A stretch of 64,000 nt of DNA from Phoronis australis (lineage: Eukaryota > Phoronida > Phoronidae). The notes below the pieces were generated by a model. The model did not search any database. It saw nothing but the letters and a program-made list of their open reading frames with translations, and was not told where the DNA came from. Shown here one piece after another: positions 22,119 through 33,211 of this stretch. The position numbers were made by a program, and so were the translations under genes. The stretch spans positions 108,935 to 172,934 of the forward strand of contig NMRA01000694.1 of assembly GCA_002633005.1 (NCBI GenBank). The letters are read 5' to 3'. The first letter of the stretch is position 1. Every line of letters begins with the position of its first letter.

Positions 22119-22176
22119 GCAAAGAAATGCTCCTCAGCAGAAGGTGGTACAATTCCCGGTTCTTCGAATATTGCCG
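22119..22176 (+). CDS. Linker exon (phase 0-1)
   Basis: 58 bases, acceptor ATTGTGTTCTAG, donor GCCG|GTACAT. Reads AKKCSSAEGGTIPGSSNIA plus one base. Phase 0 start matches the exon at 18116-18186. Ser/Gly-rich linker, no domain recognised. Confidence 0.55.
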
Positions 22177-22953
22177 GTACATCTACCTCACGTTTGTATT
22201 TTTGCCTTTTTCTTTCAAATACTGTGTGGGAGGTTGTCTTCTTAACAATAAACTATGGCTCATGGAGCGTTGCATTAGTTAATGCTAATTATAAGATCTC
22301 AGATTGTATGATATAAACCCTTAAGTTATCAAAAATAGGCATAGCTTCTTTAAATTTCTCCCTATGTATATATAAACATTATTGTAAAGTTGATTACTTG
22401 ATTATTTTGTAAACAAAATTTTGTGTTGGAGCGACACATAACTAAGTGTTAAGATCTTGCATATTTTATTTAGAATCTCTGTTGCTCCTATCATACTTGG
22501 TGTTTAGTGCTGTTATTTGTGACTAAGTGTGCACACTTGCTATGTATATATGTTTTGTAAATATGTTTTTTTTGCAAAAATAAAATTAAAAAATTTTAAA
22601 AAATCTCAGGTTTTGAAAGTTGAAACATACGCTGCTGTATCGTATCTTTGAGACGTGCAATTTCAGTTTTAAACTTTATTTGTTAGAAGAATCAGTGTTG
22701 GTTATACTTTGTCCAAAAGTAGGTGGATACATAAGCTTGGCAATGTGATTGGATCATACTCAGCATTCCTCTATCTCTTCAAGCCAGTTTGGTGCCATTA
22801 TGTCTCGTACTACATGAATAGTGGCCTTAGTTGACGTTAAGCTCCCTAATTTTTTGGTCTTTCACGGCTTCATTTTGCTCTGAATGTTCTTCAATTCCGA
22901 ATCTAATGGTCAATTTTCATCATACTGAACTATATGTCGGTGCCAAATTTCAG
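22177..22953 (+). other. Intron
   Basis: AT-rich; nothing else recognised. Confidence 0.45.
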
Positions 22954-23039
22954 ATGCTGTAAGTTCGTCAAATCCATCGTTGTTAGGCAAAAGAAAATCT
23001 GCCATTGACGACGCAGAAGCTGGCATTATTCCACCTAAG
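22954..23039 (+). CDS. Linker exon (phase 1-0)
   Basis: 86 bases, acceptor GCCAAATTTCAG, donor TAAG|GTTTGT. With the preceding G it reads DAVSSSNPSLLGKRKSAIDD followed by AEAGIIPPK. The GKRKS patch is basic and could be a localisation signal, but that is speculative. Phase agrees with both neighbours. Confidence 0.6.
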
Positions 23040-23588
23040 GTTTGTCAAAATGAAATTATGAGCTGGTCAGCTAGTGAAAATAAACCGAGTGACTTGAGTG
23101 TCTAACAGAATATTTATTGTAAGTTTAACAACTGTGTAATCCCAGCCATGAGTTTAAGCCAGACTACAATAAGCAGCAACTGCCCTGTAGTCATTTTAGA
23201 AGACCAGACTTCATGTTAAATTAAGCTTTCCTTCATATAATATCATATTGTATAACAATGAGTGGTTGTTAACAACTCAAAGGGGGATAATCTGGAGACA
23301 ATTTGCTGTAATGTGTTCTCGTGCATAGTAAATGGTGCAAGCTGAATTGGTTCCGTGATTTTCAGTAGTCACTTTTTGTTGGTTATACATTTTATATTCC
23401 TTCAAAGCATGACAATAAAGTCATTTTCTGATTCTTTTTGTATAACCTTTCTTGCATATGAAGTGAGCCAGTTCATTGCTGCAAGTGAAGCAGTGAAGTA
23501 GAACCCATTTATATTTTCTATCAACTAACTGATAAAAAATGAAGAGTTTTGCTACATTCTCCCCAAACATTAAATTTTTGTTTTCCAG
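23040..23588 (+). other. Intron
   Basis: AT-rich; nothing recognised. Confidence 0.45.
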
Positions 23589-23637
23589 ATTCCTGTAGGT
23601 GTGGCCTCAACCAGCACTGATCCTTCCACGGCCACAG
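23589..23637 (+). CDS. Linker exon (phase 0-1)
   Basis: 49 bases, acceptor TTTTTGTTTTCCAG (strong), donor ACAG|GTATGT (strong). Reads IPVGVASTSTDPSTAT plus one base. The leftover G is compatible with the exon at 25538 (giving D) and with the first DED exon at 35149 (giving A), so either join keeps the frame. Confidence 0.6.
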
Positions 23638-25537
23638 GTATGTAATCTATTCCATTCTTTGGTTGTTATGACCTTTTGCTATGTCTTATATAATGTCAAG
23701 GTTGAAACACTGTTCAAGGGTTTTGTTTGTATACTGAATTCAGTGACTACACATCAGTGGATCAGATGTCATTTAACCTTTATTTCAACTGACTGTTGCT
23801 CTAAGGTTTCTAATAATCATTTTGCCAGAGTATAGATTTTGATATCAATATACTGGTATTAGAGCCTATGATTGAATAAAGCAGTTGTGTAAATGTTGTC
23901 AAATGAACCTGAAACGTTACTCAAGGTGAGCGCTGTGTTCCAGTCAAGGCAACGTGATAATGCAGCGAGTTGATGTTCCATGGATGTAAACTGTATTTAT
24001 AATGGTGCGAGTGGATGATACAACTGTATTTTAGTCTGGCAAAGTGAAAGCCTTATGAGTGGATGATTCATGGGTGTATACTGTATTTTAGTCTGGAAAG
24101 TGAAAGCCATACGTTTTTCCAAGAACCTCATTCTGGAAGCATCCCCTTTAAAAAATTGTATGCTCCTATGTTAATGTTTAGGAGGAGCTAAACGACAATG
24201 TTAGTCTTACAGAATCTTAGGTAAACAATTTGCATTTGTGTTATGTGAAAACAAAAGTTTCTGGCAAATAGGTGATCTTTCCACTAATGACTTACCTCAT
24301 AGGCTTACATAGCATGCATCATGCAGTGTTATTCCCCAGCACCACGTCATGATACTTACATGATTGGTTAAACAGTGATTTTGCGACGGATCATTTTCGC
24401 CACAAAACTTGTTTTTAAAAACAATTAGCAATTTTCAACCTACTTCCCATTCACATCACCGCTGTATGTTGTGTTCCTAACTTATTTGGATAAACAATGC
24501 CAGAGATGTGGAATTAGCCTGCAAGTTTCAATTTAAATGGGATAAGGATCAATTTGAAGAAATCTTTGGAATTTCTCCATTTGTCACGTTGTCAGCTGAA
24601 CCTGTTCTATCCACATCCCAGTCTCAAATGGGGCTTAGTCATCAGTTGGGTGACTCTGTGCTTCACTAGGTCAAATAGTGAAATAATTACTGGAGTTTTT
24701 TTCAAGGAAAGGATTCAGGCCCTATTTTCCATTTTCGTTTTGGAGCATAAAATCTGATGGAAACCATAATATCTGAATAGAGAAGTAAAAGTTAGACTAT
24801 GTGAATTTTCAAATTTGGTCAGGTATAGGTACATTATTTTTTCAGCAAAAACGAACCTTGAACTATTCATTGGAAAGTAATTTGCATCATGGCTTATCAG
24901 TTAATTATAGGCATCACTACCTTACAATAGATGCTGTGCCTGAAGGAATGTGGATACAAGGAGTCCTGATGGATGAATTGTGTTTAAAGCATCCTCACAA
25001 CATGATAGTGACTTTCCATATTAGTACTGTTAGACTCGCAAGGAGTTATGAACACAAATCTCAACCATGCTGCCTTCTCTGTTTATATTACAAAAAAAAA
25101 ACAATTCTACTGATTCCTGGTAGAAGCATATCATTTGTCTACTTAGGTTAACTGCCAAAATAACCGATGCTGACACACCAAGGGGGGACAGGGCTTAATA
25201 TTTACATTTGTTGCAAATTGCTGGAATTCATGACGTTTCATTTCTGCATGACTAAGGCCACATGTCGAGCTGTGTTACTTCAGTGTGGGAAGGTTTTCAA
25301 AAGTTTGCAAACAAACCTGTGTTAGTGCAAGCTGTCAAGTTCAGTAGGTACAATTTAATACATTATGAATATTATAGCTGAACTGCAGTCTAGGCCAATG
25401 CTAGACTGTCTTGAAATCAGATAGACTTGTGTACAAAATGTTATTGTGGTGCTGAAATGTCAAACCAGAAATGCTGGAAGACAGTTTGCTAAACAGATCA
25501 ACTAGTTATCGTATACCAACTACACCTTTGTCCATAG
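23638..25537 (+). other. Intron, no repeat family recognised
   Basis: Includes an imperfect duplication around 23995-24110 (GTGGATGATTCATGG- and CTGTATTTTAGTCTGG-like blocks). No other feature supported. Confidence 0.4.
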
Positions 25538-25599
25538 ATTCGTTAGAGACTGTTGGACAGGCCATTCAGAATGCAAGCTGGATGTTGGCCAAAATTCAG
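25538..25599 (+). CDS. Candidate cassette exon (phase 1-0)
   Basis: 62 bases, acceptor TTTGTCCATAG, donor TCAG|GTCTGA. With the G from 23589-23637 it reads DSLETVGQAIQNASWMLAK then IQ, an amphipathic-looking segment. It ends in phase 0, whereas the next recognised exon (35149) needs phase 1. A further phase 0-1 exon must exist (perhaps in the gap at 32806-33211), or this exon is alternative or false. Confidence 0.45.
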
Positions 25600-25997
25600 G
25601 TCTGAGTTTTAATTGGCTTGCACTTCATAGCATGGCCTATCTTGAGAGAGAAAAGGTATTAGTTAAACTCAAACAGCCACAAATAATACCCACAGATTAT
25701 TGGGTTGTATTCCATGTCAATACTACAGGCCATTCATTGCCTGTTCTGTATTTTCCTGGTGTTATAAATTGCAGCACAAAAGCTATTTTTCACGCAACAT
25801 CTAGCATGCCTTTGACTGGTTAAAAATCCTGTTATCAGCTGCTGCATAAAATTGCTTGAACTGAACAGCTCAATACATCTAAAATATCAAAACCCCTGGA
25901 AGAAAGATTTTAAGAGGTCAGTGCTTTCGTTCATCCAAGGGGAAAGGTGGCTGTGCCTTCTGAGAGAGGAATATTTCGAGGTGAGGGCAAAATTCTT

Positions 25998-26196
25998 CCT
26001 CCCGATCACCATCTATAGAACCCCCATCATGTTGCAGGCCCTCACAGACTATGCCTTAAGTAGCCAAAACTAACTTTTGTGCTCCTTCGAATTGAGGGGA
26101 ATTTTTGCTCATGATGAGTTGAGTTTTGTGGTTTTTCAATACTTTTGAGAGGAGAATGAGGCGAATATTGGACCCCAAAATCAAGGGATTAATGCC
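25998..26196 (+). repeat. Interspersed repeat R3, plus-strand copy
   Basis: About 200 bases matching the reverse complement of 32622-32805 with few differences. Shared blocks include CCCATCATGTTGCAGGCC and CTTAAGTAGCCAAAACTAAC. The other copy is cut by the assembly gap. Class unknown. Confidence 0.75.
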
Positions 26197-26339
26197 GTGG
26201 TGTTTACTAATAAAAGTTGTGCCAATGTCCAGTCATAAAAATGCACTTACTTTAACACAGAGGATTGACAGAAATATATTTAGCGCGGCCATATATTTGA
26301 CCCGTCTTTGTGCGTCCAAATTTACAGGACAGGTTCTTG

Positions 26340-27434
26340 AGTGCATTTTTTTATGCACTCGCGTATGTGGGTGCTTTATGCCATCATCCCTGACTGTCTG
26401 GCATCCGCTGCTGTAACTCCAAAACCACGCAATAGAAGTGCATGAAATTTCGTAGACCTCTTCCTATCATAGATGTGACGAGCAAACCTGCGGACGGATC
26501 CGACTACTGGTGTGCTCCTTATTGGCAATTTAATTTTTTACCTTTGTTTCTGTATCTGGCAAACAGGTATCTGTTAAGCAGATGAAGCTGTTATAACTGT
26601 TTTCAAGTCTGTATTTTTAGTGTGCGCTTCTCTTTCTTTGAAACCAGTCTAAGGACATTAAAGAGGCATATGTCACAGTTCCTATGGCTAAGAACATGGT
26701 GTGCAATTGGCCAAGATAGTTTCATATGCCATTTGAGTGACGGAGGCTACCTGGATCATTTAGTAGTGCACATTGACCATAGAATGTAGTTTTTATGCAC
26801 CCACATATTTATGTATGGCCGCATTATGCCGTCATCTCCGTCCGTCCGGCGTCCGTCCATCTGGTGTCCAGCGTCCGCTGCTCTATCTCCAAAACGCCTT
26901 GATCTATGTTCATGAAATTTTGCACATAGGTTTCATCTGTGGATGGAACGGCACGAGCGAACTTTCGAACAGATCACGCTACCGGTGTACCCCCTAGTGG
27001 CAATTTTATTTTTTTATGTTTACCTCAGTCTGTATCTTCAAAAGTCGTGAACGGATTTTCATAAAATTTGGTATATAGGCACCTATTAGTGAGATGACAC
27101 TATACTCCCGTTTACAGATGGATATGACAAAGTTTGCGCCACCTATGTTCTAACTATGAAGTGGAGGGTTGACGATGATTTTTCGACTACTGTGGAGCCT
27201 CCTAGTAGCAGTTTTGTTTTTTTGCGCGTATGGCTGTATCCCCTAAACCGTTGGCAGGATCTTTACTAAATTTAGTAAGAGTATTTATATGAAGTTAACA
27301 ACGGAGGACGACAACTTTCATACGAATCTGACAACTGGTGTGCCACCTAGCGGCAACTTTATTTTTTTACTTTTACCTCTGTATCTTCAAAGGTCCTCAA
27401 GGTATTTTCATAAAATTAGGCACACAGGCATCTG
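26340..27434 (+). repeat. Tandem-core elements, left part of a copy split by a DNA transposon
   Basis: A degraded head lies near 26345-26410 and a better one at 26794-26870, followed by core units with the CCTAGTGGC block. At 27435 the sequence is interrupted by the 1.69 kb TTAA element and resumes at 29131. The target can be read by comparison with the related unit near 33800, which is uninterrupted. Confidence 0.8.
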
Positions 27435-27772
27435 TTAAAGGCGAAGGCCACCCTTTTCCATGTCATTTTGAGCTAAAATAAGGTTGGTTGGTTATCCTAG
27501 ACATATTTTCCACTTAATTACAGCTTTTCATAATTTTATAAATTACTCGTCCGCTACTCCGGAAGTGACGTTTTAGGAGGCAAGCGTTTCCCGCCACTTG
27601 GTTTTGCGTTGACTTTATCTTGCGAATCTGTTCTATTCTACTTTTGTTTTCTGCTGTTTTTCAACAATTGTCGCCACCACTTTCCATCGGCGAGTATTCT
27701 GCGGCAAGATAGGTTAGTAGAGAACTCAACTTCGTTGGATTTAGGGATTGTTTAGTGTGTTGTAAGCTGAAA

Positions 27773-28072
27773 ATGGCTGGAGTCGGTGACCCGTATCACA
27801 GTGACAGTAGTGTGAGTGACGGAGACCTTGTTCACAGCAGTGGTGACGAGGAATTTTTGCACGGACATTCAGTGGGTGGGTACATGTTTGAGCCCGAGTA
27901 TAACGAGGCAGAGTACGCACAGGCACAGGCAGCTGTTGAGAGAAACGAGGCGGCTACTGAGGACAGTAGTCGGTGGTGACACATCTTGGTGTAAATGCAC
28001 TGTGTGCGTTGTTATGCCTACCTCAATGAAATGCTTGTGCTGTTCAGAGTTCGACGAGGCCAAGCCACTACT
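27773..28072 (+). pseudogene. P2X7 C-terminal-like ('ballast') zinc domain protein, truncated and frameshifted
   Basis: The start at 27773 (AAAATGGCTGG) is preferred to the in-frame ATG at 27755. The N-terminus is acidic and Ser/Asp-rich, then VGGYMFEPEY, a motif typical of invertebrate proteins with a P2X7-like tail. After a one-base frameshift near 27970 it continues GDTSWCKCTVCVVMPT, then KCLCCSEFDEAKPLLD. The WCxCxxC...MPT...CxCC spacing matches the zinc-coordinating start of the P2X7 cytoplasmic domain. It stops at about 28072, where the sequence passes abruptly into the antisense transposase remnant. The domain is known in free-standing invertebrate proteins; its presence in this transposon is seen directly. 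Confidence 0.75.
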
Positions 28073-28861
28073 GGACATGGTTAAGTGGACCTCCGGCATA
28101 CCACGGACAGAGGAACAACTGTCCCACTTGCCAGAGTGTCCCGCGACACACTCCCACTGGATGGTGACCTGAGCACCCAAACTGCTTACAGACGTGTCGT
28201 GTGACTCCCTCGCCACACACCTGGCACCTTCTAAATAGCTCCAACACTTTAGACAAGTCCACAATAAACTTATCAAAGTTTGGCTCACCGATCTGTTCAC
28301 TGGACGACGAACTGTCCTCTTCACTGGGTGTCGAACTGAGCCTGTAATCACTCCCACTACTCAATATCGCTGCAGGGCTGCTTAGAGGCTCTGGGCTGGA
28401 GAAAACAGCACAGGGCGAATCACTACTGGTTCCAGGAATTGCAAGCTCTGGGGTACGTTCGGAGGCACGGGTGACAGTAGATGAAGTGCCTCCACTGGCT
28501 CCAGTCACTGTACTGGCCACAGCTCGCGAGGCTTCTCGCTTCAAAAACGCACTTCTCGGGGGTGGCGACGGGGCACTGCCGGGAATAAACACAGATGAAA
28601 TGGCATCCTTCTTCAGACGTTGTTTCGCAGGGACCTTCATCAGTTCAGCGTACAAAATCCCTTTCGTAATCGGACGGCAGAAAGTGCTTGCCGCTGCTCC
28701 ACTGCTTTGTACGTTGCGTGGACGGGTAACGCTGCATTCTTCACACGAACGAGCCAAGTACGGCAAAGTGTGTCATCCATCGGAAAGCGATGCAAAGGTA
28801 CGCCCAAAGCGCGCGTGAGCCGATAATTAGTACATCCTGGTACGCAGCAACAGTGTGGCAT
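28073..28861 (-). pseudogene. THAP-domain transposase N-terminus, frameshifted and truncated
   Basis: From ATG at 28861 (minus) the protein reads MPHCCCVPGCTNY and VPLHRFPMDDTLCRTWLVRV, the start of a C2CH THAP zinc finger. Other frames continue GKHFLPSDYERDF and QRLKKDAISSVF, the latter matching the AVPTIF-type box that ends THAP domains. A Ser/Pro-rich linker follows, then FIVDLSKVLELFRRCQVCG and, after another shift, VTIQWECVAGHSGKWDS, a CxxC and ECxxGH pattern found at the start of the transposase core. The catalytic part is absent, so the gene is dead. Confidence 0.75.
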
Positions 28862-29130
28862 GTTGACTGACTAGTAAATGAAAGCAAACGACGACAGAAC
28901 TTAACACAACCGAGGTAGAACAATGACTGACTCGGCAGCTCTCACAGTCAGACTATATGAAAAGAAATTGGCGCGAAATGCTTGCCTCCTAAAACGTCAC
29001 TTCCGGAGTAGCAGACCAGTAATTAATAAAATTACGAAAAGCTGTAATTAAGTGGAAAATATGTCTAGGATAACCAACCAACCTTATTTTAGCTCAAAAT
29101 GACATGGAAAAAGGTTGCCTTCGCCTTTAA

Positions 29131-29660
29131 TGAGATGACGCTATCTCACCGTTTTCAGATGGATTCTACCTAGTTTGCGCCATCTAGTGGCCATTTTTAC
29201 TGTTTTCGAGTCTGTTATTTGGCATCCGCTCGTCTATCAACCAAACCGCTTTCAGGATAATTTTGAAAATTTGCACTATTGTATGATTTTACTATGATGT
29301 GAACGGCTGACGACGATATTTCGACGAGTTCGACTACTGTGGCTCCTTAGTGGCAGTTTATTTTGCGTTCATGGCTGTATCTATTAAACCGTTTGCAGGA
29401 TCTTTACTTAATTTAGCAAGAATATAGGCATCTATTGGTTAGGTGACACTATTATCCTGTTTTTGGATGGAATTGAGGTTTTTTGCACCCCTTGGTGGCC
29501 ATTTTTGCAGTTTTCAAATATTGTTTTTAGCGTCCACTCCTCGATCAACCAAATCATTCTAGGGATGGTTTTGAAAATTGACGTATATGTTTTGAGTGTG
29601 AAGATGACGTTTGATGATGGCGACTGACTACTGTGGCGACATTGGGTTTATCACCCTGTG
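29131..29660 (+). repeat. Tandem-core element, right part of the copy split at 27435
   Basis: Resumes exactly where 27434 left off (TGAGATGACGCTATC block), followed by further units with GCCATCTAGTGGCCATTTTT and CAACCAAACCGCTTTCAGG blocks. No tail is found before repeat R1 begins near 29700. Confidence 0.8.
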
Positions 29661-29697
29661 GGCATTTTTGCCTGCTGTGAGCCGTACTTCACTCTTA

Positions 29698-30198
29698 AAC
29701 CGTGATTCAGTGAAAGGCTATAATTACCACTCACAAATGTCAGCTCTGAAATCAGGACTGTCTGAGGCTCTTCCTCGGCTTCACTCGTTGAAGATGCTGT
29801 TGTGAGAGGTTTGAGTTCGTATAGCCTCAAACATGCAGTCTGGTGATATGGCGAGGTGTACTTCATTACTTGTTTCGCCCTGTCGATTTCACTTCCATCT
29901 GCATGTCTGTCTTCATAATACTTGTCAAACTCACCATCTAAGTCTTCGTAACATAAAAAATCACTCTCTGCCATTGTATATAGGCTGTCAGCTGTGGTCA
30001 CCGTCTTCCACTGATTGACATCATGTGTAGGATAACCAAAAAATCATTTTTTTAAATTTAAAATTCCTCAATTACTCACCAAAATACGTTTTTCTTTAGT
30101 TAGATTTTATGTTATTAGATTATTATACATGGTCTAAAACCTCAAAAAATGCAATGCTATCATGACTCTAAAACGCTGTTACGGTTTTATGCCAAATT
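29698..30198 (-). repeat. Interspersed repeat R1, copy 2, with an exon-like open frame
   Basis: Matches 2672-3160. On the minus strand the open frame runs from the acceptor-like CAATCAG at about 30012 through TVTTADSLYTMAE, FLCYEDLDGEFDKYYEDR and a Thr/Ser/Glu-rich tail to about 29651. It is strongly acidic. This copy has the 28 bases missing in copy 1 and keeps its frame. Function not recognised. Confidence 0.65.
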
Positions 30199-30454
30199 AC
30201 CGTAAACGTTTGGGTTAACGCCCTGGGCAGTTAAATTGGCAAACCCAAAAAATCGGGGGTGGGCGGTTAACCAGACATGGGCGCTTAAACGTGAAACTTC
30301 AAAAAATGCAGGGTGGGCGGTTAACCGAACATGGGCGCTTATTACGACAGGCAAGCACCCTGGGCGGTTAATCTTACCTCGTGATCTACAGTAAGTACCC
30401 ACACCACACACGTAGGCCTACTCGGAACGCGTAGCACTTTTCAAAGAGCGTTAT

Positions 30455-31133
30455 CCATGCTATGAACAGTCCCACTAAATAAGATTGGTCCTAACCCCGG
30501 TCGTCAAGGTAAACGGTGGGGTATGGAAAATTGAACTAGACCGTATTTATCCACCTTGGCTGAGTCGCGCTCGGCTCACTATCAAAGGGATGCCGCCAAG
30601 CTGCTCTATTCATCGAGTCACGAGCGAGGATAATTGGCTTCGCTCATGCGGATAGGATCAGCTGATTACAATCTACCTAGCAGACTGTACTTTTTACGAA
30701 GAGAGTTACAAGTAGTTTTTACTGTAATATTTGAAAAGAGGAGCGAAAACAAATATGAGTACAACTTTGAATTTTTCAAATCGGCCCAGGATAAGAGATT
30801 TTGCAACACAGCAACACTCGCGATTACTTTCATTCGGCGCGCACTAATACAAAAATATAGGACCCAAGTTATTTAGATTGTGGAACACATGCATTGCAAT
30901 GTTCAAAATACTTTTATTATGAATCTTACAAGCTGGAAAACGATGTTGTTTAATTTCATTATGCTCATTCATTGCCATCCGTCAAATCGGAAATTTCCGA
31001 GATGTGATCTGCGGCGTGCGCGTATGTGTACAAAACACGTGATGTTATGTTCCTGAAGTACGAACATTAAGAAACTTTAGCATGCCGTTATTATTGACAG
31101 GGACACAATAAAACAAATTTGGATTTTGACTAT
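30455..31133 (+). repeat. Interspersed repeat R2, copy 2
   Basis: Long match to 13801-14460, differing by scattered substitutions and small indels such as CGCGATTACTTTCATTCGG against CACGATTACTTTCGG. Directly followed by a reversed tandem-core element. Confidence 0.8.
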
Positions 31134-31601
31134 AGAACATACATGCCAATTTTCACAATCATACTTATAGCGGTTTGGTTGATAGAGGGGTGGACGCCAA
31201 AAAACAAACTCAAAAAAAGTAAACATGGCCACTGGGTGTCGCAAACTATGTCGAATCCATCTGAAAACGGCAGGATAGTGTCATCTCACTAATAGGTGAC
31301 TACATACCAAATTTCATGAAAATTCACTCAGGACTTTTGAAGATACAAAGGTAAGCATAAAAAACTAAAATTGCCACTAGGGGGCACACCGGTAGTCGGA
31401 TTCGTCCGAAAGTTCGCACATGCCGTCCCATTCATGAATGGAACACGTGCCAAATTTCATGAACGTATGTCAAAGGACTTTGGAGATAAAGCAGGGGACG
31501 CCGGAGGGACGCCGCCTGGACGGACGGACGCCGCCCGGACGGACGGACTGACGGAGATGACAACATAATGCGTCCAGATATAAATATGTGGGCGCATAAA
31601 A
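31134..31601 (-). repeat. Tandem-core element, reversed copy
   Basis: Reverse complement of the head and first core units: the hairpin head is at 31569-31596 and the body runs leftward with GCCACTAGGGGGCACAC and CAAATTTCATGAA blocks. The tail is missing, and the element abuts repeat R2. Confidence 0.85.
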
Positions 31602-32621
31602 AAAATGAATTAGTTTTTGATGTGGACCTCTAGTATACGCTATGTCTGTAGAATTAGAGAGAGCTCATTTTGAAGTTGTTCAAACATAATTATTTGGATT
31701 TATGAAGCTTTAAAAAAGAATTTGAGTTATTTTTGTAAATACCCTATTTTTGCAACTACCACACCAGACTTGTAATCTTTTGTAACCATACCACAGCTTA
31801 GTGATCATGCTACGTTCAAAATTAAATGAAAGCTACCTTTATGCAATGGAACTACAAAATATGCGAAGTTCATCAGAAGGTAGGCCGAACTTAAGTGTCT
31901 TCATGGTGCAAACGGACAATTCCAAGCATTAATTTGACTTAGACACAGCCCTAGACCTACCGGAGGTAACTGTTTGCCTAGGACGAGATGAGTGTGCATC
32001 TGAGTTATGAACCTGAGTTTTTTAATCAAAATATTTTGTTACAAGATTAGAAAAGCGTAAACAATGCTATCGAGTCGACCTAGTCAGAGACTTTAGTACA
32101 TGTGTGGTCTGTAATCTATGACCTACTTTACTCCAGGAGTCACACCACTTGTGACCTACTTTTCCTTCAGCGAAATTTAGCAGACGACAGAATAAAAATG
32201 TCAGTGAATCTTCACTGATTTTGTTCGAAAGATCCTGAAATCTATGGAATCGTACAGACAATTCGACTTTAAGGTACATACTCAGCTACATGAACATATC
32301 ATATCTGTGGCCTTGTCATTTTTCAGGAAGGTGAACCCCGAGGGGTTGTTCGGATTCAGTTTCGCTGGCTCTGATCGATCGAACACTTATTTTTCATTGC
32401 CACCTTCACAAATTCCCATATCCTGAACGTACGATTCTCAGTTGAAAAGCATCGCCTGTTGTCTTTTTCGAAGCGTTCAAATAGTGCAAAAAACACTCAT
32501 CGATTCCACCAAGAACATCGTTTAGCGACCGTGTATTTGCCTGTGACATGTTGTTGGTTTGTCGGGTATCACGTAACTTTTCTCATAGGGGCGGGGCTTG
32601 CGAAAGGTCAATCCCTAATTG
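31602..32621. other. Intronic stretch, no gene supported
   Basis: Contains plausible acceptor sequences (for example TACTTTTCCTTCAG ending 32168) followed by frames that stop early, so no exon is called. Confidence 0.4.
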
Positions 32622-32805
32622 ATTTTGGGGTCTAATATCGAGCTCATTCTTCTCTGAGAAGTATTGAAAAACCACAAAACTCAACTCAACATGACTAAAA
32701 ATTCCCCTCGATTTGAAAGAGCACAAAAGTTAGTTTTGGCTACTTAAGGCATAGTCTGTGAGGGCCTGCAACATGATGGGGGTTCTATAGATGGAGATCG
32801 GGAGG
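32622..32805 (-). repeat. Interspersed repeat R3, minus-strand copy, cut by gap
   Basis: Reverse complement of 25998-26196; continues into the assembly gap. Confidence 0.75.
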
Positions 32806-33211
32806 NNNNNNNNNNNNNNNNNNNNNNNNNNNNNNNNNNNNNNNNNNNNNNNNNNNNNNNNNNNNNNNNNNNNNNNNNNNNNNNNNNNNNNNNNNNNNNN
32901 NNNNNNNNNNNNNNNNNNNNNNNNNNNNNNNNNNNNNNNNNNNNNNNNNNNNNNNNNNNNNNNNNNNNNNNNNNNNNNNNNNNNNNNNNNNNNNNNNNNN
33001 NNNNNNNNNNNNNNNNNNNNNNNNNNNNNNNNNNNNNNNNNNNNNNNNNNNNNNNNNNNNNNNNNNNNNNNNNNNNNNNNNNNNNNNNNNNNNNNNNNNN
33101 NNNNNNNNNNNNNNNNNNNNNNNNNNNNNNNNNNNNNNNNNNNNNNNNNNNNNNNNNNNNNNNNNNNNNNNNNNNNNNNNNNNNNNNNNNNNNNNNNNNN
33201 NNNNNNNNNNN
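32806..33211. other. Assembly gap (406 N)
   Basis: Run of N lying within the long intron before the first DED exon. A missing exon could be here. Confidence 1.

Larger units (their letters stand above)
27435..29130. mobile_element. Kolobok-like DNA transposon, internally deleted, with 158-base terminal inverted repeats
   Basis: Termini AGGCGAAGGC (27439) and GCCTTCGCCT (ending 29126) open inverted repeats of about 158 bases (27439-27596 and 28969-29126) with roughly eight mismatches. TTAA lies directly outside on both sides (27435-27438, 29127-29130); the related uninterrupted unit near 33800 has a single TTAA, so it is a target duplication. Inside are two convergent gene remnants, a THAP-type transposase N-terminus on the minus strand and a Cys-rich domain like the P2X7 C-terminus on the plus strand. 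THAP and TTAA together fit Kolobok. The middle of both genes is missing at about 28075. Confidence 0.85.

Noticed and set aside
32169-32275. An extra exon after the strong acceptor TTTTCCTTCAG
   Set aside because: All three phases stop early or need a weak donor; phase 1 gives at most a 20-codon terminal exon with no domain.
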